Of a stretch of 64,000 bases of DNA, positions 50,690 to 60,241 are shown in pieces. Source of the DNA: an uncultured cyanobacterium (GTDB lineage Bacteria > Cyanobacteriota > Cyanobacteriia > PCC-6307 > Cyanobiaceae); assembly GCA_903882285.1 (NCBI GenBank), contig CAIRWM010000043.1:1-64000 (forward strand). The letters are read 5' to 3'. Made by a program: the position numbers and the translations under genes. Numbering within the stretch: the first letter of the stretch is position 1; each line of letters starts with the position of its first letter. The notes under the pieces were generated by a model that saw only the letters and a program-made list of their open reading frames with translations, had not been told where the DNA came from and did not search any database.

Positions 50690-51697
50690 CCAGGCACCAA
50701 CGGCGCCGCTGGCCTGGCTCACCGTTTTGCCGGCTACCACGGCCACGGCCCTCGGCCTGGCGGCCCTGATCAACTGCGCCGGCGCCCTGGGCCTCGAACA
50801 GCTGCTTGGCGCAACCCGCATCGGCCTGGTGTTTTCCTATGTCCTGCTGGCCTTGGACGCGCTGCGGCTGCGGCTGCGCCGGCACTGGTTTGCCACCGGT
50901 ACCCTGATCGGCCTGCTGGTGCTCTCGACCGCCGTGAACGTGGCTTTCACCGAAGGCAACGGTGCCGTGGTGGATGCCCTCAATGCCCGCAGTGCCGATC
51001 GCTTCTTAGGCACGGCCCTGGGCCTGGTGGCCATCTATCTGCTGACGCTGCCGCTGAGTTCGTCAGCACCTCCAGGCTCAGCGAGGGATACCTGCGCGAT
51101 CGGGCCTACTACCGGCTGGAGGCCGAGCCGGAGCTGATCCGCCGGCTCGACAACCCCGACCAGCGCATCGCCGAGGATGGGCAGCGCAGCGTGTTCATCA
51201 GCACCGGGCTGGTGTTTGACTTCGGGGCGTCGCTGCTGTCCCTGGCGGCCTACAGCCTGGTGCTGTTCGGCATCAGCGGCCTACTGGTGCTGTCGGGCGC
51301 CTACTTCGCCGAGCGGGTGAGCCTGGGGCAACTGACGGTGGCGAGCATCGCCTTCAGCCAGGTGCAACTGTCCCTGTCGTTCCAGATCGACCGGGCCGAT
51401 AGCTTTGCCGGCCTGTTCGCCAGCCTCGATCGCGTCGGTGGGGGGGAACAGCAGCGGGTGAGCTTCGCCCGCCTGCTGCTGCAGCGCCCGCAGCTGGTGG
51501 TGCTCGACGAGGCCACCAGTGCCCTGGACCTGGAGACCGAGGCCCATCTCTACGGGCTGGTCTGTGGCGGCAGTACCACCGTGATCAGCGTGGGCCACCG
51601 CCCCAGCCTGCGGGCCTTCCACCAGCGGGAGCTGCGCCTGGATGGCGTGGGCGGCTGCAGCCTGGAGGCGATCCACGCACCGAACGTGCGCCCGTGA
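50690..51697 (+). pseudogene. ABC transporter (SbmA/BacA-like permease fused to ATPase) with frameshift and internal deletions
   Basis: LLVLSTAVNVAFTEGNGAVVDALNARSADRFLGTALGLVAIYLLTLPL / frameshift / FVSTSRLSEGYLRDRAYYRLEAEPELIRRLDNPDQRIAEDGQRS...LFGISG|LLVLSGAYFAERVSLGQLTVASIAFSQVQ...FASLDRVG|GGEQQRVSFARLLLQRPQLVVLDEATSALD; Walker A missing. Confidence 0.82.
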
Positions 51698-51804
51698 CAG
51701 TCGACAGAGCAGCCAGTGGCGGGTTTCCGCCTCAAGGCGAAGGGTTGTCCGGCCTGGTCCATGGCTACGTGCCATCGAGAGTGGGGGACGCATCGATCGA
51801 CCCG

Positions 51805-52458
51805 ATGAAGACCCACTGGCAAGCTCTGAGGCAGCAACTGGGTGATGTGCTGCAGCACTGGGCGCTACGCCTCCGTTCCAGCGACGGCGGCGACGGCCCT
51901 GCAGATGACCATCCCAACAACGTCGCCCCCGTTGACGAGAACCCCGACAGCAACCTTGCCGCAGGGCTGCCGCTCGAGGCGCTCACCCTGATGGGACTGC
52001 AGCAGGAAGACAGCAGCGGCGGACTGACGCCGGCGGCGCAGGCGACCCTCTGCCCTGGGCTGAGGGAGCCGCTCAGTGTTGAAGATGCCGTGCTCGCAAG
52101 GCAGATGAACCTGCTCAAGCGGGAGGCCGCCGATGCCCTGGCCGCCCTGGGCGCTGCCCATGCCCTGGTGAGCTCAGCCAGGCTGGCCCAGGTGCAGCAA
52201 CTACGGCCGCGGGTGGAGGCGGGCGAGGTGCCGGGCGAAGAGCTGATGGCTCTCGCCGCCGACTACCAGGGCTGGCAGAACGACCAGGTCCGCGTCTTCG
52301 ACGCCCTGGCCCTGGTGCTGCGCATGCGGGTGCCCCAGGGCATGGCGCTGGATCAAGTCGATCCCGATCTGCAGCGCCAGGCTCGGTCCCATCTGCAGTC
52401 GCTGTCCGTGGAATACCAGCGCCAGTTGCTGCAAGCCCAGTTCCAGCGCCTCTCCTGA
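51805..52458 (+). CDS. Hypothetical protein
   Basis: MKTHWQALRQQLGDVLQHWALRLRSSDGGDGPADDHPNNVAPVDENPDSNLAAGLPLEALTLMGLQQEDSS. Confidence 0.55.
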   Translation: MKTHWQALRQQLGDVLQHWALRLRSSDGGDGPADDHPNNVAPVDENPDSNLAAGLPLEALTLMGLQQEDSSGGLTPAAQATLCPGLREPLSVEDAVLARQMNLLKREAADALAALGAAHALVSSARLAQVQQLRPRVEAGEVPGEELMALAADYQGWQNDQVRVFDALALVLRMRVPQGMALDQVDPDLQRQARSHLQSLSVEYQRQLLQAQFQRLS

Positions 52459-53180
52459 GAGCGCCGGCCAGTTCGTCGTCGAACTGATCAGCCGCACTGG
52501 CCACATTGAGCAGCATCCGCACCAGGGCCGGCCGATCGAGCAGCCCACCAGGATGAGATTGAGCTCCAGGCAGCGGCGATAGAAGGCCAGGGTGTTCTGC
52601 AGGGGTACCCGCAGGATCGCCGAACTGACGGCCAGGGTCGTGTCATCGAGCACAGCGTTGTACTGGATCGAGATCGTCAGCTCGGCGCTGCCCACCTGGA
52701 TCGACCAGTCGAAGCCCTGCTCCGCTTCCTTGGCCTCGGCGTCGAGTTCGGCAATCGCATCCACCAGGACGATCAGGGCGCCGCACTGGTCGCAGTAGCG
52801 CTCCGCCCGTGAGGCCGCCCCGCAGGCGGAGCAGTAGTGCAGCTTCCCCTGGCGCCGCTCCTCCAGGTGGGCGTTGACCTTTGCGAAGACGAGCGGGATC
52901 GGCACGGCCAAGTCGAGTCCCTCGGCATCCAGACGGCACCAGGGCGATGTCGATGTCCCGATAGGAGCGACACACCACTGCGGTGGCGCTGCTCTGATCG
53001 CGGAAGCACACCCGCACGGTGCTCCAGGCCTCCATCAGTTGAAAGTTGGTGGCGATCAGCCCCGAGGTGATCAGCAGCACGCCCCCACCGACCCCATCCG
53101 GCAGCTCCAGGGTCACGACCCCCATCGGCAACGCGGCGGAAGATCTCCTCAGCCGGCTGGGGAGAGGGGAGACTGGCCAT
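52455..53180 (-). pseudogene. Decayed zinc-ribbon protein with YbjN-like C-terminal region
   Basis: Three frames: MASLPSPQPAEEIFRRV / ALPMGVVTLELPDGVGGGVLLITSGLIATNFQLMEAWSTVRVCFRDQSSATAVVCRSYRDIDIALV / PLVFAKVNAHLEERRQGKLHYCSACGAASRAERYCDQCGA...LQNTLAFYRRCLELNLILVGC / ALVRMLLNVASAADQFDDELAGAL. Confidence 0.72.
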
Positions 53181-53192
53181 CCCCGACTCGGA

Positions 53193-53984
53193 TCATGAGC
53201 AGCAGGAGGCCGGAGCGGCTCCCCCGCCGGGCCGCTCTCCCACCAGAGTGACCGCGCGGAACTCGATCCCGTCGACCACCTGCCAGGGAGCGTCCGAGCG
53301 ATCGACATAGCGCACGCCCTCCAGGCCCAGGGCACGGAAGTCGGCCAGGAAGGCCTCCTCCTGCCATGCACCGCTGATGCAGCCACTCCAGAGGTCGGGA
53401 TCCTGCTGCAGGTCGAGGGGCACCGGGCGATCGGAGACGATGTCGCTGATCGCGACCCGGCCACCGGGGCGCAGCACCCGGCGGATCTCCTGGAGCAGAC
53501 GGGCGCGAGCCTCCGGCTGCACCAGGTTGAGCACGCAGTTGCTCAGCACCACGTCCACCGAGCCATCGGGAAGCAGCAGCTCGCCATCGAGGTCACGGTC
53601 CAGCTGCTCGATCGCCGCCCGGCGGAATTCCACGTTGGCATAACCAATCTTGTCGGCCACCAGGGGGGCGGCCCAACGGGCCAGCGCCAGCATCTCCGGA
53701 TTGCGATCCAGGCCGATCACCCGGCCCTCGGGACCGACCACCTGGGCACAGATGAAGGCGTTCTTTCCACTGCCGCTGCCCAGATCAAGCACCACGTCCG
53801 CGGGGCGCACCCAGCGGGTGGGATCGCCGCAGCCGTAGTCGCGCTCGATCACCTCAGCGGGAAGCACGGCCAACCGGGCTGGATCGAAACCTACCGGGGT
53901 GCACAGACAGCGCTCCTGGGTCCGGGCGGCGGCGCCGTACCGCTCCTGCACGGCCTGGGTGTGATCGATCGGCGCGGAGGTCAT
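53193..53984 (-). CDS. SAM-dependent methyltransferase, arsenite methyltransferase (ArsM)-like
   Basis: DVVLDLGSGSGKNAFICAQVVGPEGRVIGLDRNPEML; VDVVLSNCVLNLV; RVLRPGGRVAISDIV; terminal ASCCS. Confidence 0.82.
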   Translation of the reverse strand: MTSAPIDHTQAVQERYGAAARTQERCLCTPVGFDPARLAVLPAEVIERDYGCGDPTRWVRPADVVLDLGSGSGKNAFICAQVVGPEGRVIGLDRNPEMLALARWAAPLVADKIGYANVEFRRAAIEQLDRDLDGELLLPDGSVDVVLSNCVLNLVQPEARARLLQEIRRVLRPGGRVAISDIVSDRPVPLDLQQDPDLWSGCISGAWQEEAFLADFRALGLEGVRYVDRSDAPWQVVDGIEFRAVTLVGERPGGGAAPASCCS

Positions 53985-54081
53985 GGCGGCACGGCGCACG
54001 GGCCTCCCCATCCTGGAGGCTGGGGGGAGCGTCGACAGGGTGATCGAGAGCCGTCAGGATGGGAGCAACGGCAGCCTGCGG

Positions 54082-54297
54082 ATGCGACTGATCGGGCTGC
54101 TTCTGGTACTGGTGCTCACGGGGGTGCTGGCTAGTCGTCTCGGCGGCGGGGCTCCACCGCGAGCCGGGGAAAAACCTGGGGCAGCGATCACAGCGCCGAT
54201 CCAGCACGCCCAGGAGGCGAGCGATGCTGCGGCCCAGGCGGAACAACAGCGACTGGATCGCGCCATGGACGCCATGCAGGGAGGCTCCGGCCGCTGA
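54082..54297 (+). CDS. Small hypothetical protein with N-terminal TM
   Basis: MRLIGLLLVLVLTGVLASRLGGGAPPRAGEKPGAAITAPIQHAQEASDAAAQAEQQRLDRAMDAMQGGSGR. Confidence 0.5.
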   Translation: MRLIGLLLVLVLTGVLASRLGGGAPPRAGEKPGAAITAPIQHAQEASDAAAQAEQQRLDRAMDAMQGGSGR

Positions 54298-54335
54298 ACC
54301 GACCTCTGGCGTCCATGGCACCAGGGGAGACCGCT

Positions 54336-54905
54336 TCAGGACAGCTCGGCATGCAGCAGGTTCATCACGGCCAGCACCCTGGTGATGTCCGCTGCTGGCA
54401 GTTCCAAGGTGGCGGCGAGATTGGCCAGGATATTTTGCTCATCGGCGCTAAGGGGGCCGTCGGAGCGCATGATCTCGGCCGCGACCGCATAGGCGGTGGC
54501 GCGCTGCTGGAGGGTGAGTGCCTCGGCGGCCTCCACCATCAGGTGCTGGGCCCCCTTGGAGCGCAGCTGGGCCAGCAGGGTGTCCATCAACCGGACCATC
54601 GCAGCATCGCCGTACTCGCGATAAGGAGCCCGGTAGTCGAGGCAATGGCGCAGGGCGCGCGAGCCGGCCAGGGTCAAGGTGCCGTCCCAGGAGACAGCGG
54701 CCAGAGCAAGGGCCGCGAAGGCCGTGGCGGAATCCATGGTGGCGCTCGCCGACGTGCGGGCCGGATGGCTGGCGGTGCTGCTGGCTGGCGTGGGGACTGG
54801 CGGGCGGGCGGTGCTGCTGGCGATGGTCATGGCGAAGGGTGCCGTGGGCCATGGAACCTCTGCAGCCAACGGTGGCACTGCTCCCTGGCGCAGTAGCCGA
54901 TCCAA
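54336..54905 (-). CDS. Tellurite resistance TerB-like family protein
   Basis: VEAAEALTLQQRATAYAVAAEIMRSDGPLSADEQNILANLAATLELPAADITRVLAVMNLLHAEL. Confidence 0.75.
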   Translation of the reverse strand: MDRLLRQGAVPPLAAEVPWPTAPFAMTIASSTARPPVPTPASSTASHPARTSASATMDSATAFAALALAAVSWDGTLTLAGSRALRHCLDYRAPYREYGDAAMVRLMDTLLAQLRSKGAQHLMVEAAEALTLQQRATAYAVAAEIMRSDGPLSADEQNILANLAATLELPAADITRVLAVMNLLHAELS

Positions 54906-54928
54906 CCAAGTCCAAAGGATGAGAATCC

Positions 54929-55423
54929 CTACCTAGCCGGGGCTTCGCTGCGGCACCAGAGCGCCAGACCACCGCCGCGGCCGCGGGCCGCCAGCCAGCC
55001 ACCCTGCGGCCCGATGCCGATCAGGGCGAAAAAGGGCCTGCGCCGCTCCTCGGGACGGGGCAGGCCGCGTTCGAAGAGCAGCCGTTCGCCTAGCCGCAGT
55101 CGCAACCACTCGAAGTGGAAGCGCAGCAACGGCCGCCGACCACTCAGCTCGGCCTGGCCGACGAAACTCAGCTCCAGACGCCCCAGGCTGACGGTATTGG
55201 TGATGCGCAGCGGTGCGTTGGGGGCAGTGTCGAGGGGCGTGAAGGCCAGCGCGGCGCCCAGGCCGCGCAGCAGGGAGGAGTTGAAGGCCGCCGGGCGGGC
55301 GGTTCCCTTGGGCCAGACGGTGTGCAGCTGCCAGCGACCGATCAGATCACGGCTGGTCAGACCCGTGCCCTCCCGGCGGGCGCGCGTCTCGAGCACCAGG
55401 AGATGGTCGCCGCTGGGCCTCAT
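54929..55423 (-). CDS. Conserved hypothetical protein
   Basis: MRPSGDHLLVLETRARREGTGLTSRDLIGRWQLHTVWPKGTARPAAFNSSLLRGLGAALAF... Confidence 0.65.
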   Translation of the reverse strand: MRPSGDHLLVLETRARREGTGLTSRDLIGRWQLHTVWPKGTARPAAFNSSLLRGLGAALAFTPLDTAPNAPLRITNTVSLGRLELSFVGQAELSGRRPLLRFHFEWLRLRLGERLLFERGLPRPEERRRPFFALIGIGPQGGWLAARGRGGGLALWCRSEAPAR

Positions 55424-55953
55424 GCCCCAGCGGCGGCGCCGTAGCCGGTGGCGAGCTTGACGCTGGCCATGGCCGTGCCCTCGAGAAACTGCTGATCGAG
55501 CAGCAGCAGGGCGGCAGAGTTGTCGCCCGCCAGACGGAGCCGCTTGAGCACAAAGCGGGCCTCCGCCTCCTCCTGGATCTGCTCGGTCACGAACCAATCG
55601 AGCATTGCCGCGGCGCTGCGCTCCCCGTCAGAGTCGGCGAGGGCGTAAAGGCGATTGATCGACGCGGTGACCGCCTTCTCCTGCTCGAATACCTGATCGA
55701 AGAGCTGCTGCACCGATTGCCACTGGCGCGGCGGAGACTGGATCATCGGCAGCAGCACCTGCTCGTCGCAGTCGACCAGATAAGCGATCATGCGGGCGGC
55801 GTGGCCGCGCTCCTCGTCGCTCTTGCTGAGCATGTAATGGGAGAAGCCGGCCAGGTCCATCTCGCGCAGCCAGATCGACATCGACAGATAGCTGTAACTG
55901 GCCTGGAACTCCAGTTCCAGATGGGCGTTGATGGCGCGGGTGAGGTCCTTCAT
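55420..55953 (-). CDS. Ferritin
   Basis: INAHLELEFQASYSYLSMSIWLREMDLAGFSHYMLSKSDEERGHAARMIAYL; FVTEQIQEEAEARFVLKRLRLAGDNSAALLLLDQQFL. Confidence 0.95.
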   Translation of the reverse strand: MKDLTRAINAHLELEFQASYSYLSMSIWLREMDLAGFSHYMLSKSDEERGHAARMIAYLVDCDEQVLLPMIQSPPRQWQSVQQLFDQVFEQEKAVTASINRLYALADSDGERSAAAMLDWFVTEQIQEEAEARFVLKRLRLAGDNSAALLLLDQQFLEGTAMASVKLATGYGAAAGA

Positions 55954-56115
55954 CAGGCGAAATCGATCGGGCGGCGGAGCAGCGCGGTGTCGGGGTGGGG
56001 CGGTGCGGCGACGCCTCGGCTCACACCTCCTAGCAGGGTTGCCCTATGGAGCGGGGCAGGGGGCAATGCAGGAACGGCCATCGGTGGGATCCTGAGGACG
56101 TCTGCTCCGGATCGC

Positions 56116-56565
56116 ATGACTGAGGCCATCGACCACGCCCTGCGGCTGCGCCAGCTCTGGCTGGCCTATCTGCTGGCGATGCTGTTCCACGTGGATCTTG
56201 GGCTGATGCCCCTGTTCCATGGACTCTCACCGGAGATCGGGAGCCAGGTGGATCCCAGCCGGCTGGGGCTGCTGTTCTGGGCAATGCTGATCTACTTCCT
56301 CATCCCCCTGTCCTCCCTGCTGCTGATCACCTACGCCGCCAGCGATCCGGCGCGGTCCACGCGCTGGCGAGGCTGGCGACGGCTGCACTTCTGGATCAGC
56401 GTCGTCTACACGGTCACCAACGTGCCGCACCTGATCGCCGACATGCTGGTGCCCGATTCCCGCAGCGACCAGGTCTTCCTGATGGTGGTGCTGCTGCTGA
56501 TCGGCCTGCTGATCAACCGCGAAGCCTGGGGCTGGTGGCTGCAGGGGCGGTCCCTGCAGCCATGA
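56116..56565 (+). CDS. Conserved membrane protein
   Basis: 149 aa, 4 TM; MTEAIDHALRLRQLWLAYLLAMLFHVDLGLMPLFHGLSPEIGSQV. Confidence 0.7.
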   Translation: MTEAIDHALRLRQLWLAYLLAMLFHVDLGLMPLFHGLSPEIGSQVDPSRLGLLFWAMLIYFLIPLSSLLLITYAASDPARSTRWRGWRRLHFWISVVYTVTNVPHLIADMLVPDSRSDQVFLMVVLLLIGLLINREAWGWWLQGRSLQP

Positions 56566-57314
56566 TCGGGCCGATGCAGCCGATCGTGGTGCTCGGCGGC
56601 TTCCTGATCAGCGCCGAGTCCTACACGGCGATGCTCACCAGCCTGGAGCAGCTCAGCGGCCAGCCGGCCAGCCTCGTGGCCGTGGGCAAGCCGGAATGGC
56701 TTCTGACCGTCTTTCCCTTCGCCTGGGCGCGCATCCTCGATCGGGTGGCCGCGGTGGTGTGCGAGCAGGCGAGCCGCTCCCCCACCGGGCGCGTCACCCT
56801 GATCGGCCACAGTTCGGGGGGCATCATGCTGCGCCTCTTCCTCGACGACCGCCCCTTCCAGGGTCGCTGCTACGGCGGCCGACGCTGGGCCGACACCCTG
56901 GTGATGCTGGGCAGTCCCCATACGGCCCTTGAGGCCACCCCGCTGCGGGCGATGGTGGCCGAACGCCTCCCCGGCAGCTGGTTCAGCGATCCCAGCCATA
57001 TCGCCGGACTGAAAGGAGCCACGTTGGTGCAATACATCTCCGTGGCGGGCGACCTCGCCCTCGACGATCCCGACACCACGGCGACGGCGCGGCGGCTCGC
57101 CCCCACGGCCTACCGCAAGGCCAGCGGCAGCGCTGAGGGACCGGGCGATGGCCTGGTGCCGCTGAGCTCGGCGCTGCTGGAGGGATCCCAGGCCGTGGTG
57201 CTGCCGGGCGTGGCCCATGGCGGCGCCTTCGGCAGGCGCTGGTACGGAAGCCAGGAAGTGGTGGAGCAGTGGTGGCCGCAGCTCAAGGCCCCAGGCGTAC
57301 CGCCTCCGCGTTGA
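56562..57314 (+). CDS. Alpha/beta hydrolase / lipase-like protein
   Basis: PIVVLGGFLISAESYTAMLTSLEQLSGQ; VTLIGHSSGGIMLRLFL (GHSSG). Confidence 0.88.
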   Translation: MIGPMQPIVVLGGFLISAESYTAMLTSLEQLSGQPASLVAVGKPEWLLTVFPFAWARILDRVAAVVCEQASRSPTGRVTLIGHSSGGIMLRLFLDDRPFQGRCYGGRRWADTLVMLGSPHTALEATPLRAMVAERLPGSWFSDPSHIAGLKGATLVQYISVAGDLALDDPDTTATARRLAPTAYRKASGSAEGPGDGLVPLSSALLEGSQAVVLPGVAHGGAFGRRWYGSQEVVEQWWPQLKAPGVPPPR

Positions 57315-57316
57315 GG

Positions 57317-58690
57317 TCACCTCAGGGCCTGCTCGTAGCAGCGGCGCAACTCAGCGGTAATGGCGGCGACCACCTGCTTGCGCTCGGCCCGACTGCGGCC
57401 ACTCCAGCGTTCGCCCACCTCGATCGGTGTGCCGATGCTGAGGCGAGCGCATCGGGCCCCGAGACGGGGGCGGCGGGGCAGACGGTCGCCGCGCAGCCGG
57501 GCCAGGGCGTCATGGAGTAGCAGGGTGGTTTCCATGAACCGCTCGTAGCTCGGGCGCTCGGCCACGTAGGTGCCGGAGACCGCCACGAAGGTCTCGGCCA
57601 GACGCATATGAATCAGGGCCTGGCCCGCCTCCTGGGCCGCCCGTTCGGCCAGGTCACGATCGAGCGGTGAGAGCAGGGAACGGGGGGGCAGGTCGTCGCG
57701 ATAGATCCAGCGCCAGGCCTGCTCCTCCAGGCGCCGGCAGCGATCCACCGGCGTGCCCTCGGCACGGAGCCCGAGCTGGCGTTCCGCCACGGTCAGCACC
57801 CGATCCCGCAGGCGCTCGATGCGTTCCGGCAAGGCCGCGTTCGGGGCGGGGGCCCGCTCCAGGCGCCCATAGAAGTCTTCGAGCCGCTCCAGCAGAGCCT
57901 CGCCGAGGCGCACCAGGCGGGGGTAGGGGTGCGCTCCGGGGCTGCCCACGGGCGGCGGCGGCAGTCCGATCGTGTGCTCCAGGCGGGTCATCAGGCGAGC
58001 GAGCCGCGGCCAGTCCGCCCTGAGGTAGCGGTACTGGAGGGTGACAGGCAGCAGCTGCACCTGCACCGACGACGCCCCGGCGCCTTGGCACAGATCCTCC
58101 GCACACCAAAGCCCCAGCTGGGCTACCCCCGGCTCCAGCGGACCGATGCACTCGCCATGGCCGTTGGTGGCCCCCTCCGGAGCCACGGCGAAGGGGAAGC
58201 GGCCTTCCAGCACCAGGCGCCGGGCCTGGCGCAGGGCCAGCCAGTCGGGATGGCGGCCGCGATGCACGGACACGCCCCCCAGGCTCGCCAGCAACCAGCC
58301 CAGGGCACGTCCGCCCCAAAGCGGCATGCCGCGATCGAAGAGGAAGTGGGCGTGCAAGGGTCGGGGCAGGGGCAGGCCCAGCCGGCGGGCCGCCCGGGGC
58401 AGATCGCGGGCCAGCAGCGTGAGGCCGAGCAGGGGGTCGTCGACCTCAGCGTGGCGGAAGGCCAGGATCAACCGTGCCTGGCCACTGGCGAAGCGGTGCC
58501 AGCAGCGGGCCAGCTCGTCGATGTTCTCCACCTCGACGCGGGCGATGCCGGCCGGCAGCCAGGGGAACAGACGCAGACGGCGCAACAGCGGCAGCAGGGC
58601 CTGCACCACGGCCAGCACCCAGGGGCGGAACGCCGGAGCGATCGGTCGCAATGGCGGCTGCACCCGCGTCGGCATCTCCTCAAAGGCCAT
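57317..58690 (-). CDS. 1-acyl-sn-glycerol-3-phosphate acyltransferase-like protein
   Basis: LAFRHAEVDDPLL; GGVSVHRGRHPDWLALRQARRLVLEGRFPFAVAPEGATNGHGE (PlsC motifs). Confidence 0.85.
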   Translation of the reverse strand: MAFEEMPTRVQPPLRPIAPAFRPWVLAVVQALLPLLRRLRLFPWLPAGIARVEVENIDELARCWHRFASGQARLILAFRHAEVDDPLLGLTLLARDLPRAARRLGLPLPRPLHAHFLFDRGMPLWGGRALGWLLASLGGVSVHRGRHPDWLALRQARRLVLEGRFPFAVAPEGATNGHGECIGPLEPGVAQLGLWCAEDLCQGAGASSVQVQLLPVTLQYRYLRADWPRLARLMTRLEHTIGLPPPPVGSPGAHPYPRLVRLGEALLERLEDFYGRLERAPAPNAALPERIERLRDRVLTVAERQLGLRAEGTPVDRCRRLEEQAWRWIYRDDLPPRSLLSPLDRDLAERAAQEAGQALIHMRLAETFVAVSGTYVAERPSYERFMETTLLLHDALARLRGDRLPRRPRLGARCARLSIGTPIEVGERWSGRSRAERKQVVAAITAELRRCYEQALR

Positions 58691-59597
58691 AGGCCTCCAG
58701 CCAGGCGGCCAGGTCGGCGATCACCTGCTCGCGATCGAGGTCGTCGTAGAGCTCGTGAAGGCTCTGCGGATAATCCTTCCATTGCTTTTCGGCGCTGCCA
58801 GCGGCGGCGAAGAAGGCCCGGGCGGCCGCCGCCGGCGTCACCCGATCGGCGCCGCTCTGCTGCATCAGCAGCGGCAAGCGCAACTGCGCCGCCCCGGCCA
58901 CCACGGCGGCGGAGGCCGCCAGAAACTCCGTGCCCAGCCGGGCCGTGCAGCGGTTGTGACGCAGGGGATCGGCGGCCCGCTCCGCCAGCACCTCCGGATC
59001 GCGGCTGGCCCGCTCCGGGGCAATGCCGGTTTCGAGAGCGAAACCCGGCCAGAGCCGGGAGAGCAGCCGCGCCAGCTGCAGCCGCCAGGGGGCCGCCGCG
59101 TCGGGATCGAGGGCGGGATTGCAGACGATCAATCCCCGGACGTCGAGGGACTGCAGGGCAGCCGGCTGGCGCAGCGCCAGCTCGAGCGTCACCGTGGCGC
59201 CCATGCTGTGGCCCAGCAGCAGCAGGGGCTGGTCGCCATGGCGCTGGCGCAGCCAGGCCAGAAAGCCCAGCAGGGCATCGCGGAACATCGCCCAGTCGCG
59301 CAGGCCGCCGCGATTCCCGGGGGACAGGCCGTGGCCGGGCAGATCCAGGGCGTAGATCTGCCAGCCCCGGGGGGCCAGGGCGGCGGCAAGACCCCGGAAA
59401 CAGGCGCCATGGGAGCCGATGCCATGCACCAGAGCCAGTGTCCCGCGCACCGGAGCCGCAGCAGCCCAGTAGCGATAGGCGAGGGGCCCGTCAGGTCCGC
59501 CCGCCACGGTGCCCTGGGCTTCCGGCAGCGGCAAGGACGACGCGAAGGCAGCGGATACTCCCATCATGCAGTGATCCCCGCTGGCTGCCCAGGTCAT
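58680..59597 (-). CDS. Alpha/beta hydrolase (monoacylglycerol lipase-like)
   Basis: LALVHGIGSHGACFRGLAAALAPRGWQIYALDLPGHGLSPGNRG; LLLLGHSMGATV. Confidence 0.9.
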   Translation of the reverse strand: MTWAASGDHCMMGVSAAFASSLPLPEAQGTVAGGPDGPLAYRYWAAAAPVRGTLALVHGIGSHGACFRGLAAALAPRGWQIYALDLPGHGLSPGNRGGLRDWAMFRDALLGFLAWLRQRHGDQPLLLLGHSMGATVTLELALRQPAALQSLDVRGLIVCNPALDPDAAAPWRLQLARLLSRLWPGFALETGIAPERASRDPEVLAERAADPLRHNRCTARLGTEFLAASAAVVAGAAQLRLPLLMQQSGADRVTPAAAARAFFAAAGSAEKQWKDYPQSLHELYDDLDREQVIADLAAWLEAYGL

Positions 59598-60241
59598 GGC
59601 TCAGCTGGAACTCGATGCCGGCACGATCATGATGCCGGGGGACCTCGAAATGCCCACCGCTCCCGACCGGGAAGAACCGGACAGCCCGGTGCCAGGCGAC
59701 TTGGTGCAAGACGACCCGGTGCTGATCTGGTTGGTGCTATTCATGCACTGCAGCGGCAGCAGCCGCTTCAGTAGCCGCAACCGGGCCGTGGCGGCCCTGC
59801 TGCGCCAGTGGGGCCTCGCCACGCAGTCGTTCGACCTGCTCAGCCCCGCCGAGGAGCGCCGTGCCCGCGTCAACGCCTGCCTGCGCTTCGCGATTCCCCT
59901 GCTGGCCGAGCGCACCATCGCCGTGGTCGACGACCTGGGCTGCCGCCCGCCCCAAACGGGTGCGCACCGTGGTTAAACGCGGGGGGCGCCCCGATCTGGC
60001 CGCAGGGGGCCTGGCCCAGGTGACCTACCCGACCCTGCTGCTCATGGGAAGCCTGGACGACACCGAGCTGGAGCTCAACCGGCAGGCCGCGGACCAGCCA
60101 GGTGGCCCTTGGCAACTGCAGGTGGTGCCGGGAGCCAGCAACCTGTTCGAGGAGCCGGGTGGCTTGGAACAGGTGGGCTCGAGAGGCGGTGCCTGGCTGA
60201 GCGCGGTGTTGACGGCAGATCAGGCCACGAAACGCCCGTAG
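59596..60241 (+). pseudogene. Dienelactone hydrolase-like alpha/beta hydrolase, frameshifted and lacking the nucleophile region
   Basis: VLFMHCSGSSRFSSRNRAVAALLRQWGLATQSFDLLSPAEERRARVNACLRFAIPLLAERTIAVVDDLG / frame change / AAARPKRVRTVVKRGGRPDLAAGGLAQVTYPTLLLMGSLDDTELELNRQAA...; no GxSxG. Confidence 0.85.

Noticed and set aside
49457-50885. Minus-strand ORFs of 310 and 386 aa
   Set aside because: Low-complexity Arg/Gly/Gln-rich translations; the plus strand has signal-peptide-containing hypotheticals and the ABC pseudogene.
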